Positions 24,445 through 33,736 of a stretch of 64,000 nt of DNA are shown here, piece by piece. The notes beneath the pieces were generated by a model. The model was not told where the DNA came from, made no database searches, and saw nothing but the letters and a program-made list of their open reading frames with translations. The DNA is taken from the NCBI RefSeq assembly GCF_900099705.1, contig NZ_LT629695.1, positions 2,542,001 to 2,606,000 of the forward strand. Direction: 5' to 3'. Positions within the stretch are counted from its first letter, which is position 1; each line of letters starts with the position of its first letter. The translations under genes were made by a program, and so were the position numbers. Source of the DNA: Agrococcus jejuensis. Lineage in GTDB: Bacteria; Actinomycetota; Actinomycetes; Actinomycetales; Microbacteriaceae.

Positions 24445-26517
24445 ATGGCACGCAAGCAGAGGGAGCCCGTGGTGGAGCGGGAGCTCACCGAGGAGGAGCG
24501 CCTCGAGGCCGAGATGGCCGAGGCCGCGCGTCGCGGCGCCGACGACTGGGAGGCCCCTCCCGGCAAGGCGAAGGCGCTGCTGCCCACGCTCAAGCGACTG
24601 CTCGGGATGCTCGCGCCGTTCAAGGTGCTGCTCGCGATCGTGTTCGTGGTCGGCACGGCTGGCATCGTGCTCAACGTCATCGCCCCGCGCGTGCTCGCCG
24701 AGGCGACGAACCTCATCGTGCAGGGCCTCGTGCAGACGGCGCTCGGCGCGCAGGGCGTGCCCGCGGGCACGTCGCAGGCCGACGTCGTCGAGCTGCTGCG
24801 CCAGGGCGGGCAGGACGACTTCGCGAACATCATCCAGGCGATGGACGGCTTCACGGTCGGCGCCGGCATCGACTTCGCGGCGCTGAGCCAGGTGCTCATG
24901 CTCGTGCTGGCGCTGTACGTCGTCGCGAGCCTGTTCCAGTGGGTGCAGGGCTACTTCGTGAACCGCGTCGTGCAGCGCACGGTCGCGAGCCTGCGCGCCG
25001 CGGTCGAGGACAAGGTGCACCGTCTGCCGCTGAAGTACTACGACTCGATGCAGCGCGGCGAGCTGCTGTCGCGCGTCACGAACGACCTCGACAACGTGGG
25101 CCAGTCGATGAGCCAGACGCTGTCGCAGATCGTGACGGGCGTGCTGACGATCGTCGGCGTGCTCGTGATGATGCTCACGATCAACGTGTGGCTCGCGCTC
25201 ATCGCGCTCATCTCCGTGCCGCTCACGGGCATCATCCTCGGTCTCGTCATGGGCAGGGCGCAGGGCCTGTTCGCCGAGCAGTGGAAGCGCACGGGCCGCC
25301 TCAACGGCCTCGTCGAGGAGTCGTTCACGGGCCACGCGCTCGTGAAGGTCTTCGGCAAGGAGCGCGTCGTGCGCGAGCAGTTCCAGGAGGAGAACGAGGC
25401 CGTGTTCCAGGCGTCGTTCAAGGCCCAGTTCCTCTCGGGCCTCGTCTTCCCGCTCATGACGTTCGTCGGCAACGTCGGCTACGTGCTCGTGGCCGTCGCC
25501 GGTGGCCTGTTCGTGGCCAACGGCTCGATCCGCGTCGGCGACGTGCAGGCGTTCATCCAGTACTCGCAGCAGTTCTCGCAGAACCTCGGCCAGCTGGGCC
25601 AGACGTTCACGATGGTGCAGTCGGGTGCCGCGAGCGCCGAGCGCGTCTTCGAGCTGCTCGACGCCGACGAGGAGGAGTCCGACGCCGACGGCGGCACGAT
25701 CGAGGCGACGAGCGGTGCCGTGGCGTTCGAGCACGTCGCGTTCGCCTACGACCCGGCGCAGCCGCTCATCACCGACCTGTCGCTGACGGTCGCACCCGGG
25801 CAGACGGTCGCGATCGTCGGCCCGACCGGTGCGGGCAAGACGACGCTCGTGAACCTGCTCATGCGGTTCTACGAGATCGACGGCGGCCGCATCACGCTCG
25901 ACGGCGTCGACACCCGCACGCTCACGCGCGACGCGCTGCGCGAGCAGACGGGCATGGTGCTGCAGGACACGTGGCTCTTCGGCGGCACGATCCGCGACAA
26001 CATCGCCTACGGCAACCCGGATGCGACCGAGGAGCAGATCCACGAGGCGGCGCGGGCGACGTTCGTCGACCGCTTCGTGCAGTCGCTGCCCGACGGCTAC
26101 GACACCGTCCTCGACGAGGAGGCCTCGAACCTCTCGGCAGGCGAGAAGCAGCTCGTGACCATCGCGCGCGCCTTCCTGGCGCAGCCGTCGGTGCTCATCC
26201 TCGACGAGGCCACGTCGAGCGTCGACACCCGCACCGAGCTGCTGCTGCAGCAGGCGATGGCGGCGCTGCGGCAGGACCGCACGTCGTTCGTCATCGCGCA
26301 CCGCCTGTCGACGATCCGCGACGCCGACCTCATCCTCGTGATGGAGCACGGCGACATCGTCGAGCAGGGCTCGCACGTCGAGCTGCTCGAGCGGCACGGC
26401 GCGTACCGCAGGCTGTACGACGCGCAGTTCCAGCAGGCGGCGGTCGACCTCGACCTCGAGGATGCGATCGACGGGCACACGCCCACGGGGTCGGTGGCCA
26501 CGCAGCCGCAGACCTGA
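24445..26517 (+). CDS. ABC exporter half-transporter with canonical catalytic site
   Basis: 690 aa. A charged cytoplasmic N-terminus of about 55 residues precedes six membrane helices; the loop between the first two is unusually long (about 55 residues). The ATPase domain has Walker A PTGAGKT, catalytic [10 protein letters not shown] and switch IAHRLSTI, all canonical, but its signature is LSAGE rather than LSGGQ. This pairs exactly with the degenerate half upstream: the poor signature faces the inactive site. Ends shortly before a strong terminator hairpin. Confidence 0.92.
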   Translation: MARKQREPVVERELTEEERLEAEMAEAARRGADDWEAPPGKAKALLPTLKRLLGMLAPFKVLLAIVFVVGTAGIVLNVIAPRVLAEATNLIVQGLVQTALGAQGVPAGTSQADVVELLRQGGQDDFANIIQAMDGFTVGAGIDFAALSQVLMLVLALYVVASLFQWVQGYFVNRVVQRTVASLRAAVEDKVHRLPLKYYDSMQRGELLSRVTNDLDNVGQSMSQTLSQIVTGVLTIVGVLVMMLTINVWLALIALISVPLTGIILGLVMGRAQGLFAEQWKRTGRLNGLVEESFTGHALVKVFGKERVVREQFQEENEAVFQASFKAQFLSGLVFPLMTFVGNVGYVLVAVAGGLFVANGSIRVGDVQAFIQYSQQFSQNLGQLGQTFTMVQSGAASAERVFELLDADEEESDADGGTIEATSGAVAFEHVAFAYDPAQPLITDLSLTVAPGQTVAIVGPTGAGKTTLVNLLMRFYEIDGGRITLDGVDTRTLTRDALREQTGMVLQDTWLFGGTIRDNIAYGNPDATEEQIHEAARATFVDRFVQSLPDGYDTVLDEEASNLSAGEKQLVTIARAFLAQPSVLILDEATSSVDTRTELLLQQAMAALRQDRTSFVIAHRLSTIRDADLILVMEHGDIVEQGSHVELLERHGAYRRLYDAQFQQAAVDLDLEDAIDGHTPTGSVATQPQT

Positions 26518-26525
26518 TCCGCCCA

Positions 26526-26576
26526 CGAACGCCGACGGCGGCTCGACCATCGAGGTCGAGCCGCCGTCGGCGTTCG
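26526..26576. terminator. Bidirectional transcription terminator hairpin
   Basis: A perfect 23-bp inverted repeat (26526-26548 with 26554-26576) around a 5-base loop, 8 bases after the exporter stop and 10 bases before the stop of the convergent ATPase gene. It can serve both strands. No clear U-run on either side, as usual in high-G+C genomes. Confidence 0.8.
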
Positions 26577-26586
26577 CGGCTCGTGG

Positions 26587-27336
26587 TCAGCCGCGGCGCA
26601 CGTCGTCGGCGATGCGGCCCTCGGCCACGCGCACGCGGCGGTCGGCGCGCTCGGCGAGCGCCCGGTCGTGCGTCACGAGCACGAGCGTGACGTCGTGCTC
26701 GGCGCGCAGGCGCTCGAGCAGGCCGATGATCTCGTCGCGCGTCGACTCGTCGAGGGCGCCGGTCGGCTCGTCGGCGAGCAGCACGCTGGGTCGCTTCACG
26801 ATGGCGCGGGCGATGGCGACGCGCTGCTGCTGGCCGCCCGAGAGCTCGGTGGGCAGGTGATCGGCGCGGTCGCCGAGGCCGACCTGCTCGAGCGTCGCCC
26901 GCGCCCGCTCCGCACGCTCGGCGGCGGGGACGCCGAGCGGCACGAGCGCCGTCTCGACGTTCTCCTGCGCCGTGAGCGTGGGGATGAGGTTGGCAGCCTG
27001 GAACACGAAGCCGATGCGCTCGGCGCGCGCCTTGGCGAGGCGTGCGCCGTTCGCGCCCGACAGCGCGAGCTCGCCGAGCCGCACGGTGCCCGACGTGGGG
27101 GCGTCGAGCCCGCCGAGCAGCAGCATGAGCGTGGACTTGCCGCCGCCCGTCGGTCCCTGGATGGCGACGTACTCGCCGGCGTCGATCTGCAGGTCGATGC
27201 CGCGCAGCGCCTGCACGTCGTGGCGCTTGGCGCCCGTCGCACGGTAGGTGCGGGTGAGGCCTGCGAGGGCGTAGCCGGCGGCGCGGCGGGCGTCGCTCGC
27301 GGTGGTGATGATGGGCGTGGAGCCGGTGAGGGTCAT
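26587..27336 (-). CDS. ABC transporter ATP-binding protein (MacB/LolD type)
   Basis: 249 aa. Walker [10 protein letters not shown], a Q-loop [19 protein letters not shown], signature [14 protein letters not shown] and Walker [12 protein letters not shown] are all intact; the Q-loop and ADEPTGALD forms mark the LolD/MacB group. The ATG at 27336 has an AGGAGG site close upstream. It follows the permease gene by 38 bases and forms a transporter with it. Such mechanotransmission complexes extract lipoproteins or export peptides and antibiotics. About 20 extra residues precede the domain. Confidence 0.9.
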   Translation of the reverse strand: MTLTGSTPIITTASDARRAAGYALAGLTRTYRATGAKRHDVQALRGIDLQIDAGEYVAIQGPTGGGKSTLMLLLGGLDAPTSGTVRLGELALSGANGARLAKARAERIGFVFQAANLIPTLTAQENVETALVPLGVPAAERAERARATLEQVGLGDRADHLPTELSGGQQQRVAIARAIVKRPSVLLADEPTGALDESTRDEIIGLLERLRAEHDVTLVLVTHDRALAERADRRVRVAEGRIADDVRRG

Positions 27337-27374
27337 GGCGTCCTCCTGGAGGTCGTGGTGGGTCGGTGGACGGG

Positions 27375-28862
27375 TCAGTGCACGCTGCGCAGGGCGACGG
27401 CGGGCTGGAGGCGCGCGGCGCGCCAGCCGCCGACGAGGCCGGCGAGCACGCTGCCGAGCGCGGCGAGGCCGATGGCGCCCGCGACGATCGCGAGGCTCAC
27501 GGGGGCCTGCAGCGCGATGGCCTGCGCGGCGGCGCCGAGGCCGTCGGGCATGCCGCCCATGCCGCCGGGTCCGCCCTGCGTCGCGGGGTCGGTCGCGCCG
27601 GCGAGCGTGGGCTCGGGGGCGATGGCGGTGACGACGAGGCATGCGGCGACGCCGAGGATCGCGCCGCCGACGGCGCCGATGAGGCCCTGCGCGAGCGACT
27701 CGGCGGCGATCTGGCGCACGATGCGCGCATTCGACCATCCGATGGCCTTGAGGGTGCCGAGCTCGCGGGTGCGGCGCGTGACCGACTGCACCGTGAAGAG
27801 CGCGGCGAGCGCGAAGGCGACGGCGAGCACGATCACGGCGAGCCACAGGCCGAGCGTCGCCATGAGCGACGACGCCGACTGCAGCGAGCCGGAGACGGTG
27901 GAGGCGAGCTCCTCCTGCGTCGACACGGTCGCGTCGGGCAGTGCCTGCTGCAGGTCGGTCGCGAGGCCCGAGATGGCACCGGCGTCGGTGGCCTGCACGA
28001 CGACGCTCGTGACGAGGCCCTCCTGGCTCGAGAGCGACTGGGCGACGTCGAGCGGGATCGTGACGTCGGCGGAGGTCGACGAGGCGCCACCGGACGCGGT
28101 GACGATGCCGACGACCTCGAGGTCCGAGCCGGCGAGCGCGATGGTGTCGCCGACGGCGACCTCCTCGGTCGAGGCGTACGTGTCGCTGACGACGGCGACG
28201 AGCGCGCCTGCGTCGGACGCCTCGAGCAGGCGGCCGTCGACGAGGGTCGTGGCGGTGAGCGGGCCGAGCGTGGCGGCGGGGTCGACGCCGTCGACGGTCG
28301 TGGAGGCGACGTCGAAGCTCGACGGTCCGAATCCCTCGCCGCCCGCGGGCGCCTCGGGCATGCCGGTGGGCGCGGTGCCCTCGGCGGTCGTGCCGTCGGT
28401 CGTGCCCGTGCCGACGTCGGTCGGCGGCTGCATGATCTGCCCCGAGAACGACGTCGCCTCGAGCGAGAGCACGCCGGTGGCGGCTGCGACGCCGTCGGTC
28501 GCGGCGACGGTGTCGACCGTGGAGGCGTCGAGCGTGCCGGTGCCGCGGGAGACCGAGAGCACCTCCGACTCGAGCGTCGTCGTGCCGTCGGCGTCGGTGG
28601 TGCCCGCGCCGTCGTCGAACGAGAAGCCCGGTCCGCCCTCGCCGGGCTCGCCGGATCCGGGGCCCGCGGGGGTGGCGGTGACGGCGAGGTCGGTGCCGAC
28701 GCCGTAGACGCCGTCGAGGGCGTCGGCCTGGGCGCTGCGGAAGCCGGCGCTCAGCGCCGAGACGACGATGACGAGGGCGACGGCGACGGCCATGCCGATC
28801 GCGACGGTGATGGTCTGCCTGCGACGAGTCGAGAGCTCGCGGCGGAGGTACGTGAGGAGCAT
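27375..28862 (-). CDS. FtsX/MacB-like ABC transporter permease
   Basis: 495 aa. A first membrane helix at about 17-38 is followed by a roughly 270-residue outside domain rich in Gly, Thr, Ser and Val, containing low-complexity runs of GTT and DG. Three membrane helices cluster in the C-terminal third, with the family's TVQSVTRRTRELGTLKAIGWSN motif between the first two. This is the MacB/FtsX topology. It is the first gene of the permease-ATPase pair; the low-complexity outer domain is longer than usual and may be a wall-spanning tether. Confidence 0.85.
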   Translation of the reverse strand: MLLTYLRRELSTRRRQTITVAIGMAVAVALVIVVSALSAGFRSAQADALDGVYGVGTDLAVTATPAGPGSGEPGEGGPGFSFDDGAGTTDADGTTTLESEVLSVSRGTGTLDASTVDTVAATDGVAAATGVLSLEATSFSGQIMQPPTDVGTGTTDGTTAEGTAPTGMPEAPAGGEGFGPSSFDVASTTVDGVDPAATLGPLTATTLVDGRLLEASDAGALVAVVSDTYASTEEVAVGDTIALAGSDLEVVGIVTASGGASSTSADVTIPLDVAQSLSSQEGLVTSVVVQATDAGAISGLATDLQQALPDATVSTQEELASTVSGSLQSASSLMATLGLWLAVIVLAVAFALAALFTVQSVTRRTRELGTLKAIGWSNARIVRQIAAESLAQGLIGAVGGAILGVAACLVVTAIAPEPTLAGATDPATQGGPGGMGGMPDGLGAAAQAIALQAPVSLAIVAGAIGLAALGSVLAGLVGGWRAARLQPAVALRSVH

Positions 28863-28986
28863 GCCTCGGACGCTAGGTGCGCGTCATCGGGCGTGGTCCA
28901 TGGCGCGCATTCACGAACGCCAAGAGCGCGCACTTCGACTGGCGTCATCGTGTCGCGTGTCGCAGGTGCGAAGTCGAGCAATCCTC

Positions 28987-28992
28987 TATGCT
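28987..28992 (+). promoter_or_regulatory. -10-like box of the CWB2 protein gene
   Basis: TATGCT, 6 bases before the ATG at 28999 with no Shine-Dalgarno, indicating a leaderless message. Confidence 0.4.
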
Positions 28993-28998
28993 CGCCCA

Positions 28999-30273
28999 AT
29001 GCGCAGTCCCTCCCGCCGCTCCGCCGCGTTCCTCGTCGCTGTCGCCGCGATGGTCCTCGGTGGGCTCGTCGCACCCGCACCCGCGCCAGCCGCCACGGCC
29101 CAGGCCGACCGGCGCATCTGCTACGGCATGGGCACGTACGTCGAGGCGGTCTCGGCCTCGTCGGTGACGCTCCAGCCCGGGTCGGCGGGATACCCGCGAG
29201 AGTACGAGCTCGACGGCATCGTGCAGCGGAGCGCTGGTGAGCCCGTCGTCTTCGATGGCCTGACGTCCGGCGAGCATCGAGTGACCGTCCGTCTGTTCCA
29301 GGGCGCCACCGTCTCCGCGACCGCCGACGTCCCCGTCATGGTCGGCGACGCACGGGTCGGTGGCGTCGACCGCTTCTCGACCGCCGCCCAGATCGCCTCG
29401 GCATCCCGCGGCGCCGACTGCACGCCTGCCACGGCGTACATCGCGAGCGGCACGAGCTTCCCCGATGCGCTCTCGGCGGCGGCGGTGGCAGGCAACCCCA
29501 GGTCGATGCTGCTGCTCTCGGACCGTGACCGGCTGTCGGCCTCGGCGGCGGAGCAGCTCGTCGCAGCAGACGTGCAGCGTGTGCGGCTCATCGGCGGCCC
29601 CGACCGACTCTCGGACGCGCTGTGCGAGCAGGTCCGTGCGCTCGGCATCACGGAGTGCACTCGGATCGCCGGCGCCAACCGGTACGCGACGTCGATGGCC
29701 GTCGCCGAGGAGATGGGGCCGCCCGATCGGATGCGGTCGACATGGCGGCATGTCGTGGTGGTGACGGGCGAGAACTACCCTGACGCCGTGACGGCCGGCA
29801 CGTGGGCGGCGACGCAGGGCGCGCCCATCATCCTCGTTCCGGGCAGCGCGTCTCGGCTGCCGGACGACCTCTACGACCTCCTCGCTCAGGGCGTGACCGA
29901 GCAGATCACGATCGTCGGCGGCGCGCCGAGCGTGAGTGCGGGCATCGAGGCCGAGCTCCGCGCGATGCACGTGCGCGTGCAACGGTTCGCCGGTGCCGAC
30001 CGCTACGCGACGAACGCGGCGCTCAACGCGCACATCGCGACCATCAGCCCGGGTTCGAGCCCATACGCCGTCGTCGCGACCGGCAGGAACTTCCCCGACG
30101 CGCTCACGGGAAGCATGCTGGCCGTGGCCTCGGGCTCATCCCTCGTGCTGTCGGAGCCGACGTGCATGCCCGCATCGGTGCGCGCGGTGGTCGAGCGGCG
30201 ATCGGTCGGTGCGCTCGTGCTCCTTGGAGGACCTCAGACGCTCTCGGAGTCTGTGCGCACCACCACCTGCTAG
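28999..30273 (+). CDS. Secreted cell wall-binding repeat 2 (CWB2) protein
   Basis: 424 aa. A signal peptide (Arg-rich start, hydrophobic core, AAATAQA near 30-36) is followed by a domain of about 80 residues (37-118) of predicted beta character with no recognised family. Three CWB2 repeats then fill 119-424, each with the GxDRFxTA start and a SFPDALSA/NYPDAVTA/NFPDALTG segment. In clostridia CWB2 triplets bind the anionic wall polymer. Here it probably anchors the protein to the envelope, with the novel N-terminal domain as the working part. Low cysteine content, three pairs possible. Confidence 0.88.
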   Translation: MRSPSRRSAAFLVAVAAMVLGGLVAPAPAPAATAQADRRICYGMGTYVEAVSASSVTLQPGSAGYPREYELDGIVQRSAGEPVVFDGLTSGEHRVTVRLFQGATVSATADVPVMVGDARVGGVDRFSTAAQIASASRGADCTPATAYIASGTSFPDALSAAAVAGNPRSMLLLSDRDRLSASAAEQLVAADVQRVRLIGGPDRLSDALCEQVRALGITECTRIAGANRYATSMAVAEEMGPPDRMRSTWRHVVVVTGENYPDAVTAGTWAATQGAPIILVPGSASRLPDDLYDLLAQGVTEQITIVGGAPSVSAGIEAELRAMHVRVQRFAGADRYATNAALNAHIATISPGSSPYAVVATGRNFPDALTGSMLAVASGSSLVLSEPTCMPASVRAVVERRSVGALVLLGGPQTLSESVRTTTC

Positions 30274-30288
30274 CGGAGCAGCGCGGAC

Positions 30289-30924
30289 TCAGCGGTTCCA
30301 GAGCTCCTGCCAGGCGACGCCGAGCTCGCGGGCCATGCGGCGCACGGTGGGGATGCTCATGCCGATGACCGTCGACGGATCGCCGTGGATCTCGTCGATG
30401 AACGCGGAGCCGAGCGAGTCGATCGTGAAGGCGCCGGCGACCTCGAGCGGCTCGCCCGTGGCGACGTAGGCGTCGATCTCGTCGTCGGCGAGGTCGGCGA
30501 AGCGCAGGCGGGCGCCGACGGTGGCGCCGACGGCGCCGACGACGCGGCCCTCGTCGACGCGGATGAGCCAGTGGCCCGAGTGCAGCACGGCCTCGCGGCC
30601 GCGCTGCGCGAGCCAGCGCTCGCGGGCGCGCTCGGGCGTGTGCGGCTTGCCGAGCGTCTGCCCGTCGAGCTCGAGCGCCGAGTCGCCGCCGAACAGCAGC
30701 CCCGTCATCGCCCGTCCCTCGGGCTCGCGGCCCAGCACGGCCTCCGCCTTGGCGCGCGCGAGCAGCTGCACGACCTGCGTCGTCGTCGCGGGCCCGTGCT
30801 CGGCCTCCCACGCCTCGACGGCGAGGTCCTCGTCGACCTCGCTCGCGAGCAGCACGGGCTCGATGCCGGCCTGCCGCATGAGCATGAGGCGGGCGGGGGA
30901 GGTGGAGGCGAGGTGGAAGCGCAT
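30289..30924 (-). CDS. maf: Maf-family nucleoside triphosphate pyrophosphatase
   Basis: 211 aa, the usual Maf length. The N-terminal ASTSPAR substrate loop, the catalytic GGDSALEL aspartate region and a GKPHTPE segment are visible. Maf enzymes hydrolyse non-canonical or modified nucleoside triphosphates to monophosphates and affect septum formation. The ATG at 30924 lies 8 bases from a TAGCCT box. It converges with the CWB2 gene and diverges from the oxidoreductase gene. Confidence 0.9.
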   Translation of the reverse strand: MRFHLASTSPARLMLMRQAGIEPVLLASEVDEDLAVEAWEAEHGPATTTQVVQLLARAKAEAVLGREPEGRAMTGLLFGGDSALELDGQTLGKPHTPERARERWLAQRGREAVLHSGHWLIRVDEGRVVGAVGATVGARLRFADLADDEIDAYVATGEPLEVAGAFTIDSLGSAFIDEIHGDPSTVIGMSIPTVRRMARELGVAWQELWNR

Positions 30925-30932
30925 CGCCAGCC

Positions 30933-30938
30933 AGGCTA
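30933..30938 (-). promoter_or_regulatory. -10-like box of maf
   Basis: TAGCCT on the minus strand, 8 bases from the maf ATG. It is back-to-back with a box for the oxidoreductase gene within a 63-base divergent gap. Confidence 0.4.
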
Positions 30939-30975
30939 GCCGCGCAACCGGTCGCGCCGGCGACCCGCCTGCTCG

Positions 30976-30981
30976 TAGCGT
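30976..30981 (+). promoter_or_regulatory. -10-like box of the oxidoreductase gene
   Basis: TAGCGT, 6 bases before the ATG at 30988, with no Shine-Dalgarno. Confidence 0.4.
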
Positions 30982-30987
30982 GAGCGC

Positions 30988-32415
30988 ATGGCAGCCTCCG
31001 CATCCGAGCCCACGCACGACGTCATCGTGATCGGCGGTGGGCCGGTCGGCGAGAACGCGGCGCAGTACGCCATCCAGGGCTCCGATCGCACGGCGGCGCT
31101 CGTCGAGGCCGAGCTCGTGGGCGGCGAGTGCTCGTACTGGGCGTGCATGCCGTCGAAGGCGCTGCTCGTGCCGGCGGCGGTGCGGTCGCTCGCGCAGCAC
31201 ATGCCGGGCCTCGGGGAGCAGGCGCCGCTCGACGTCGATGCGGTGCTCGCGCGCCGCGACGCGTTCACGTCGGGCTGGGACGACGCCGGCCAGGTCGCGT
31301 GGGCGGAGGGCGTGGGCATCGAGGTCGTGCGCGGTCGCGCGCGGCTCGCGGGGGAGCGCACGGTCGTCGTCGGCGATCGCACGCTCGTCGCGCGCCACGC
31401 GGTCGTGCTCGCCACGGGATCCGTGCCGGCGGAGCCGCCGATCGACGGGCTCGCGGATGCGCTGCCGTGGGGCTCGCGCGACGCGACCGCGATGCACGAG
31501 GTGCCGGGCTCGATCCTCGTCGTGGGCGGCGGCGTCGTGGCGTGCGAGGCGGCGACGTGGCTCGCGGCGCTCGGCGCGCACGTGACGCTCGCCGCGCGCG
31601 GCGGGCTGCTCGCGCGGCTCGAGCCCGAGGCCGCTGCCGCGGTGGAGCAGGGGCTGCGGGATGCGGGCGTCGACGTGCGCCTGCATGCCGACGTGCAGCG
31701 CGTGCGCCGCGAGGCACCCGCGGCGACCGGCACGGGCCACGTGCACGGCGGCGCCGTGACGACGACGATCGACGGCGTCGACGTGACGACCGACGAGATC
31801 CTCGTCGCCACGGGCCGGCGCCCCGCGACCGGCGACCTCGGGCTCGAGACCGTGGGCCTCGACGCGGTCGCGGTCGACGGCAGGCAGCGCGTCGCGGGCG
31901 TCGACGGCTGGCTGTACGCGGCCGGCGACGTCGCGGGCCGCTGGCAGCTGACGCACATGGGCAAGCACGAGGCGCGCATCGCGGGCGAGGTCATCGGCCG
32001 CATCGCCGACGGCGGGCACGCGCACGACGTCGTGGGCGTCGACGAGGATCCGCTGACGCAGGTCGTCTTCACGGATCCCGAGGTCGCCGCGGTCGGGATC
32101 ACGCAGGCGGAGGCCGAGGATGCGGGCATCCGCGTCGAGCGCGTCGCGATCGACCTCGCCGTCGCGGGCACGTCGCTCGCGCGCGACGACGCCGGCGGCA
32201 CGGTGATCGCGATCGTCGACGCCGACCGCGACGTGCTCGTGGGCGTCACGCTCGTCGGCCACGGCGTCGCCGAGCTGCTGCACGCCGCGACGGTCGCGGT
32301 CGCGGCGCGCGTGCCCATCCCGCGCCTGTGGCATGCCGTGCCGGCGTATCCGACGGCGAGCGAGATCTGGCTGCGGGTCGTCGAGGACCTGCGCAGGCAG
32401 CGACGCGCGGACTGA
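30988..32415 (+). CDS. Pyridine nucleotide-disulfide oxidoreductase (dihydrolipoamide dehydrogenase-like)
   Basis: 475 aa. FAD-binding GGGPVGENAA at the N-terminus, the redox disulfide in CSYWACMPSK (a CX4C pair at about residues 48-53), NAD(P)-binding VVGGGVVACEAA, a second FAD motif LYAAGDVAG, and a C-terminal dimerisation domain ending with the active-site-base region AVPAYPTASE. In contrast to the LpdA-like protein at 11378, the cysteines are present. The YW inside the CX4C pair differs from classical E3 enzymes, so its substrate (lipoamide, mycothione or a metal) is open. It lies alone, not in a dehydrogenase operon. Confidence 0.85.
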   Translation: MAASASEPTHDVIVIGGGPVGENAAQYAIQGSDRTAALVEAELVGGECSYWACMPSKALLVPAAVRSLAQHMPGLGEQAPLDVDAVLARRDAFTSGWDDAGQVAWAEGVGIEVVRGRARLAGERTVVVGDRTLVARHAVVLATGSVPAEPPIDGLADALPWGSRDATAMHEVPGSILVVGGGVVACEAATWLAALGAHVTLAARGGLLARLEPEAAAAVEQGLRDAGVDVRLHADVQRVRREAPAATGTGHVHGGAVTTTIDGVDVTTDEILVATGRRPATGDLGLETVGLDAVAVDGRQRVAGVDGWLYAAGDVAGRWQLTHMGKHEARIAGEVIGRIADGGHAHDVVGVDEDPLTQVVFTDPEVAAVGITQAEAEDAGIRVERVAIDLAVAGTSLARDDAGGTVIAIVDADRDVLVGVTLVGHGVAELLHAATVAVAARVPIPRLWHAVPAYPTASEIWLRVVEDLRRQRRAD

Positions 32416-32442
32416 GCGCCCGCCGCGTGGGAGACTCGGGGG

Positions 32443-33687
32443 ATGCCCATCCAGCGCGGAGACGAGCTCGCCCTCACGATCGACAACGTCGCCCACGGCG
32501 GCGTCTTCGTCGGCAGGAACGAGGGCCGCGTGCTCTTCGTGCCCGACACCCTGCCGGGGGAGACGGTGCGCGTGCGCGTCACCGACCTCAGGAAGTCGTT
32601 CGGCCGCGGCGAGACGCTCGAGGTGCTCGAGGCGTCGCCCGACCGCGTCGAGCACGTGTGGCCCGAGGCGAGCATCGAGCGCGCGCCCGAGCGCCGCGCC
32701 GGCGGTGCCGAGCTCGGCCACGTGCGCCTCGCGGCGCAGCGTGCGCTGAAGCAGCGCGTGATCGAGGATGCGCTGCGCCGCACGGGCCGCATCGAGCGCG
32801 ACGTGCGCGTGCAGGCGGCGCCGGGCGACGACGGCCGCGGCGGCCTCGGCTGGCGCACCCGCGTGACGCTGCACGTCGACGAGCAGGGCCGCCAGGGCCC
32901 GTTCGCCGCGCGCAGCCACACGGTCGTGCCCGTCGAGACCCTGCCGCTCGCCACCGACGCCATCCAGGACCAGGCGCAGCTCGACATGCGCCTGCCGGGT
33001 GCGTCGAGCGTCGACTACGTGCAGCGCGCCGACGGCTCCGTCGACGTCATCGCCACCGAGGGCGACCCCGTGCGCGGTCGCACCGACACGATCCTCGAGC
33101 GCGTGGGCGACCGCGAGCTGCGCGTCGACCGCTCCGGCTTCTGGCAGGTGCACCGCGAGGCGCCGGGCGTGCTCGTCGACGCCGTGCGTCGCGCGATCGA
33201 CGTCGACCGCATCGACCCGAAGGCTGCGAACCTCGACCTGTACGGCGGCGTCGGCCTGCTCGCGACGGCGCTCGGCGACGTGCTGGGCCCGCAGGCGCGC
33301 ATGATGAGCGTCGAGTCCGACGAGGTCGCGACCGACCACGCGAGCGAGAACCTCGCCGAGTGGCTCGGTGCCATGGCGATCACGGCGAAGGTCGACCGCT
33401 TCCTGCGCGACGCGATCCAGGATGCGTCGGCCAGCGAGCGCGACCGGCTGCGCGCCGCGACGGTCGTGCTCGACCCGCCGCGCGCCGGCGCGGGCGGCGA
33501 GACCATCGCGTCGCTCGTGGAGCTCGCACCGCAGCAGATCGTCTACGTCGCGTGCGACCCCGTGGCGTTCGCGCGCGACGCGCGCCTGCTCGTCGACGGC
33601 GGCTACGACCTGGGCCCGCTCGAGGCGTTCGACCTCTTCCCGCACACGCACCACGTGGAGTGCGTCGCCCGCTTCACGCGCGGCTGA
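32443..33687 (+). CDS. TRAM-domain class I RNA 5-methyluridine methyltransferase (RumA/TrmA family)
   Basis: 414 aa. An N-terminal TRAM RNA-binding domain (about 1-60) with NVAHGGVFVGR and VLFVPDTLPGE is followed by a central insertion and a Rossmann methyltransferase domain. LDLYGGVG is the SAM site, DPPRAGAG the catalytic-base motif, VACDP carries the catalytic Cys, and HVECVARF closes the protein. It should methylate uridine C5 in rRNA or tRNA. No iron-sulfur cysteine cluster of the RumA type is evident, as in other actinobacterial members. It follows the oxidoreductase gene by 27 bases. Confidence 0.9.
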   Translation: MPIQRGDELALTIDNVAHGGVFVGRNEGRVLFVPDTLPGETVRVRVTDLRKSFGRGETLEVLEASPDRVEHVWPEASIERAPERRAGGAELGHVRLAAQRALKQRVIEDALRRTGRIERDVRVQAAPGDDGRGGLGWRTRVTLHVDEQGRQGPFAARSHTVVPVETLPLATDAIQDQAQLDMRLPGASSVDYVQRADGSVDVIATEGDPVRGRTDTILERVGDRELRVDRSGFWQVHREAPGVLVDAVRRAIDVDRIDPKAANLDLYGGVGLLATALGDVLGPQARMMSVESDEVATDHASENLAEWLGAMAITAKVDRFLRDAIQDASASERDRLRAATVVLDPPRAGAGGETIASLVELAPQQIVYVACDPVAFARDARLLVDGGYDLGPLEAFDLFPHTHHVECVARFTRG

Positions 33688-33736
33688 CGACGCCTGCTGG
33701 GTTCCGCCGCGGATGCCTCGGCGGGAGGATGGGCGC

